In this document: positions 62,385 to 64,000 of the stretch, in pieces
How positions within the stretch are numbered: position 1 is the first letter of the stretch
How the letters are laid out: each line of letters starts with the position of its first letter
Origin: Lepidostoma basale
Lineage: Eukaryota > Arthropoda > Insecta > Trichoptera > Lepidostomatidae
Assembly: GCA_022606425.2 (NCBI GenBank)
Contig: JAHDVF020000578.1
Location: forward strand, 310,001-374,000
DNA length: 64,000 nucleotides
Direction of reading: 5' to 3'
Program-made: the position numbers and the translations under genes
Notes under the pieces: generated by a model
Seen by the model: only the letters and a program-made list of their open reading frames with translations
Databases searched by the model: none
What the model was told of the DNA's origin: nothing

Positions 62385-63671
62385 TTAGGTGTATAACTTT
62401 GCTTCCGCCGTTTTTTTTCCGAAATTCGAGGCTTTATCGTAAAAAACTGGTTATACATTTATGATTCAAAGTATTGTCCATCGCTGGCCACTACTTTCTC
62501 CCATCTTTCGGGCAGCATACGAATCCCGCGTTGAAAAAACTGGTCATCTTTTGAAGCGATCCACGAATCGATCCAATTTTTTACTTCTTCATAAGACCGG
62601 AAGTGCTGGTCAGCTAGGCCGTGTGCCATTGATCGAAACAAGTGATAGTCCGAGGGAGCAACGTCTGGAGAATACGGCGGGTGGGGTAGGACTTCCCATT
62701 TCAAAGTTTCCAAGCATGTCTTGACCACTTTCGCAACATGGGGTCGAGCATTGTCATGCTGTTAAATCACTTTATCATGTCTCTCGTTGTATTGCGGCCG
62801 TTTGTCTTTCAATGCTCGGCTCAAACGCATTAATTGCGTTCGATAACGATCGCCTGTGATTGTTTCAGTCAGTTTTAACAACTCATAATACACTACGCCG
62901 AACTGGTCCCACCAAATACTGAGCATAACCTTGGAACCGCGAATATTCGGTTTGGCCGTCGACGTGGAAGCATGGCCGGGATATCCCCATGATTTTCTGC
63001 GCTTGGGATTATCGTAATGAACCCATTTCTCGTCCCCAGTCACAATGCGATGCAGAAATCCCTTCCGTCTTTGCCTTGCAAGCAGCTGTTCACAAACACA
63101 CAAACGCCGTTCAACATCTCTCGGCTTCAACTCGTACGGCACCCAATTTCCTTGTTTCTGAATCATTCCCATGACTTTCAGGCGTTTTGAAATGGCTGGT
63201 TGCGTCACTCCCAATGATCCTGCCAATTCTTGTTGCGTTTGACACGAGTCTTGATCAAGTAATGCCTCCAATTCTGCATCTTCGAAAACCTTCTCTCTTC
63301 CACCGCCATGCTGGTCTTCGACGTAAAAATCACCGTTCTTGAAGCGTTGAAACCACTCTCGGCACGTTCTTTCACTAATAGCGGCCTCACCATAGCTATT
63401 TGAGAGCATTTGATGAGCCTCAGCCGCAGATTTCTTCATATTAAAGCATAAAATTAAAACCTCCCGCAAATGACGAGAATTTGGCTCGTAAGCTGACATG
63501 TTTAATCGGGAATAACTTTATGATGCAGACACAAATCGACTAATATTTCGATGGCGTTATGTTTATAAATACTTAAGCTTATTGTATGACACCTATGATC
63601 TATTTATTCTAACTACCACTTACCGCTACTGCCATCTATTGCAAAACGGCGGAAGCAAAGTTATAACCTAA
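62385..63671 (-). mobile_element. Full-length mariner element (1287 bp)
   Basis: Both termini are present: TTAGGTGTATAACTTTGCTT at 62385 and, reversed from 63671, TTAGGTTATAACTTTGCTTC, inverted repeats of about 28 bp with small differences. TA target duplications flank the element (62383-62384 and 63672-63673). The transposase lies between on the minus strand. Complete ends and a nearly intact gene make it the youngest autonomous-type element here. Confidence 0.93.
62459..63499 (-). pseudogene. Mariner transposase, one premature stop
   Basis: The 1041-bp frame would encode about 346 residues, the usual mariner length (Mos1 is 345). The N-terminal helix-turn-helix part (SAAEAHQML, ERTCREWFQRFKNGDF) and the second DNA-binding motif (VTQPAISKRLK) precede WVPYEL. 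Catalytic residues fit DD34D: D156 in TGDEKW, D249 in QHDNARPH and D284 in YSPDVAPSDYH. Codon 246 is TAA where TTA would be expected, cutting the protein before the second aspartate; the frame is otherwise open to the natural stop at 62461-62459. The truncated 245-residue product could still bind DNA. It is Mos1-like in layout; I did not fix the subfamily. Confidence 0.93.
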
Positions 63672-64000
63672 TATATCCATCTATTTGGTGGTCGACGGCC
63701 CTTTGGAGTCTAGTGTATTCTCTTGGGCCCATCATCTAAACGTTGTCTCCCTAGAATCGTTTTCTCTGCTACTGCATCACAATGTATTCGATATATTATA
63801 TTTTGGACGCTACGTGAATATTTTTTATTTGTCAATTTTTATTTAATTTATTTAAAAAAAAAACAATTGGCTTATATGGATACATTTTTAGATCTTACTT
63901 TTAATTATGTAATGTTTCAGGTATATTTTAAATTGGATTGAAGTGAGACACCTTTGGTAGATCATTGTAAAGTTTCAGTCCATTGTTCAATATCCTTGAT
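63672..64000. other. No gene seen
   Basis: AT-rich flank of the mariner insertion. The open stretch 63723-63941 has no recognisable motif. Confidence 0.35.

Overview
The window is a stretch of insect nuclear genome, AT-rich and built largely of mobile-element remains. I think it is most likely a moth or butterfly: one of the RT families has the QWAGHVAR-type C-terminus I associate with lepidopteran endonuclease-reverse transcriptases, and there is a single-exon divergent ionotropic receptor. The order-level assignment is an inference. There are no bacterial-type operons, CRISPR arrays or phage genes.

The host gene that organises the window is a Dscam2-like cell-adhesion gene on the minus strand. 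Six exons are visible, in transcript order 44228-44084 and 42263-42001 (Ig5 and the first half of Ig6), 20045-19884 (rest of Ig6), 18894-18565 (Ig7), 17823-17704 and 16854-16681 (Ig8). All have AG/GT borders and matching phases. The missing upstream and downstream exons imply introns of at least 19.8 kb and 16.7 kb, and the Ig6 intron is 22.0 kb. Nested in the upstream intron on the same strand is one intact intronless gene (57882-56047), a 611-residue divergent ionotropic receptor. A tRNA-Val(CAC) lies at 29757-29829.

Nearly everything else is transposon-derived: (i) many truncated RTE-like LINE copies in several families, two ending in (TTAG)n and one in (TTG)n; (ii) jockey/CR1-like LINE 3' ends; (iii) Penelope-like element fragments carrying a GIY-YIG domain; (iv) palindromic fold-back elements whose arms contain hammerhead-ribozyme-like cores; (v) tRNA-derived SINEs; (vi) a non-autonomous retroelement ('SINE-T') whose last ~60 bp are copied from the RTE tail, seen with clean target-site duplications; (vii) several MITE-like elements with terminal inverted repeats; (viii) a 1287-bp mariner at 62385-63671, complete at both ends with a single in-frame stop; and (ix) two minisatellites (56-bp and 52-bp units).

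The most interesting system is the set of hammerhead-like ribozyme motifs (best at 43883-43924 +, 43513-43554 -, 49357-49399 - and 16042-16086 -). They lie at the ends of Penelope-like fragments or in both arms of inverted-repeat elements. Each good copy keeps CUGANGA, a stem-II hairpin, GAAA, a minimal palindromic helix III and a cleavage triplet; the best also keep a self-complementary stem I. All carry one extra base between CUGANGA and stem II. Boundaries of repeat fragments are by eye and may be off by 5-30 bp.
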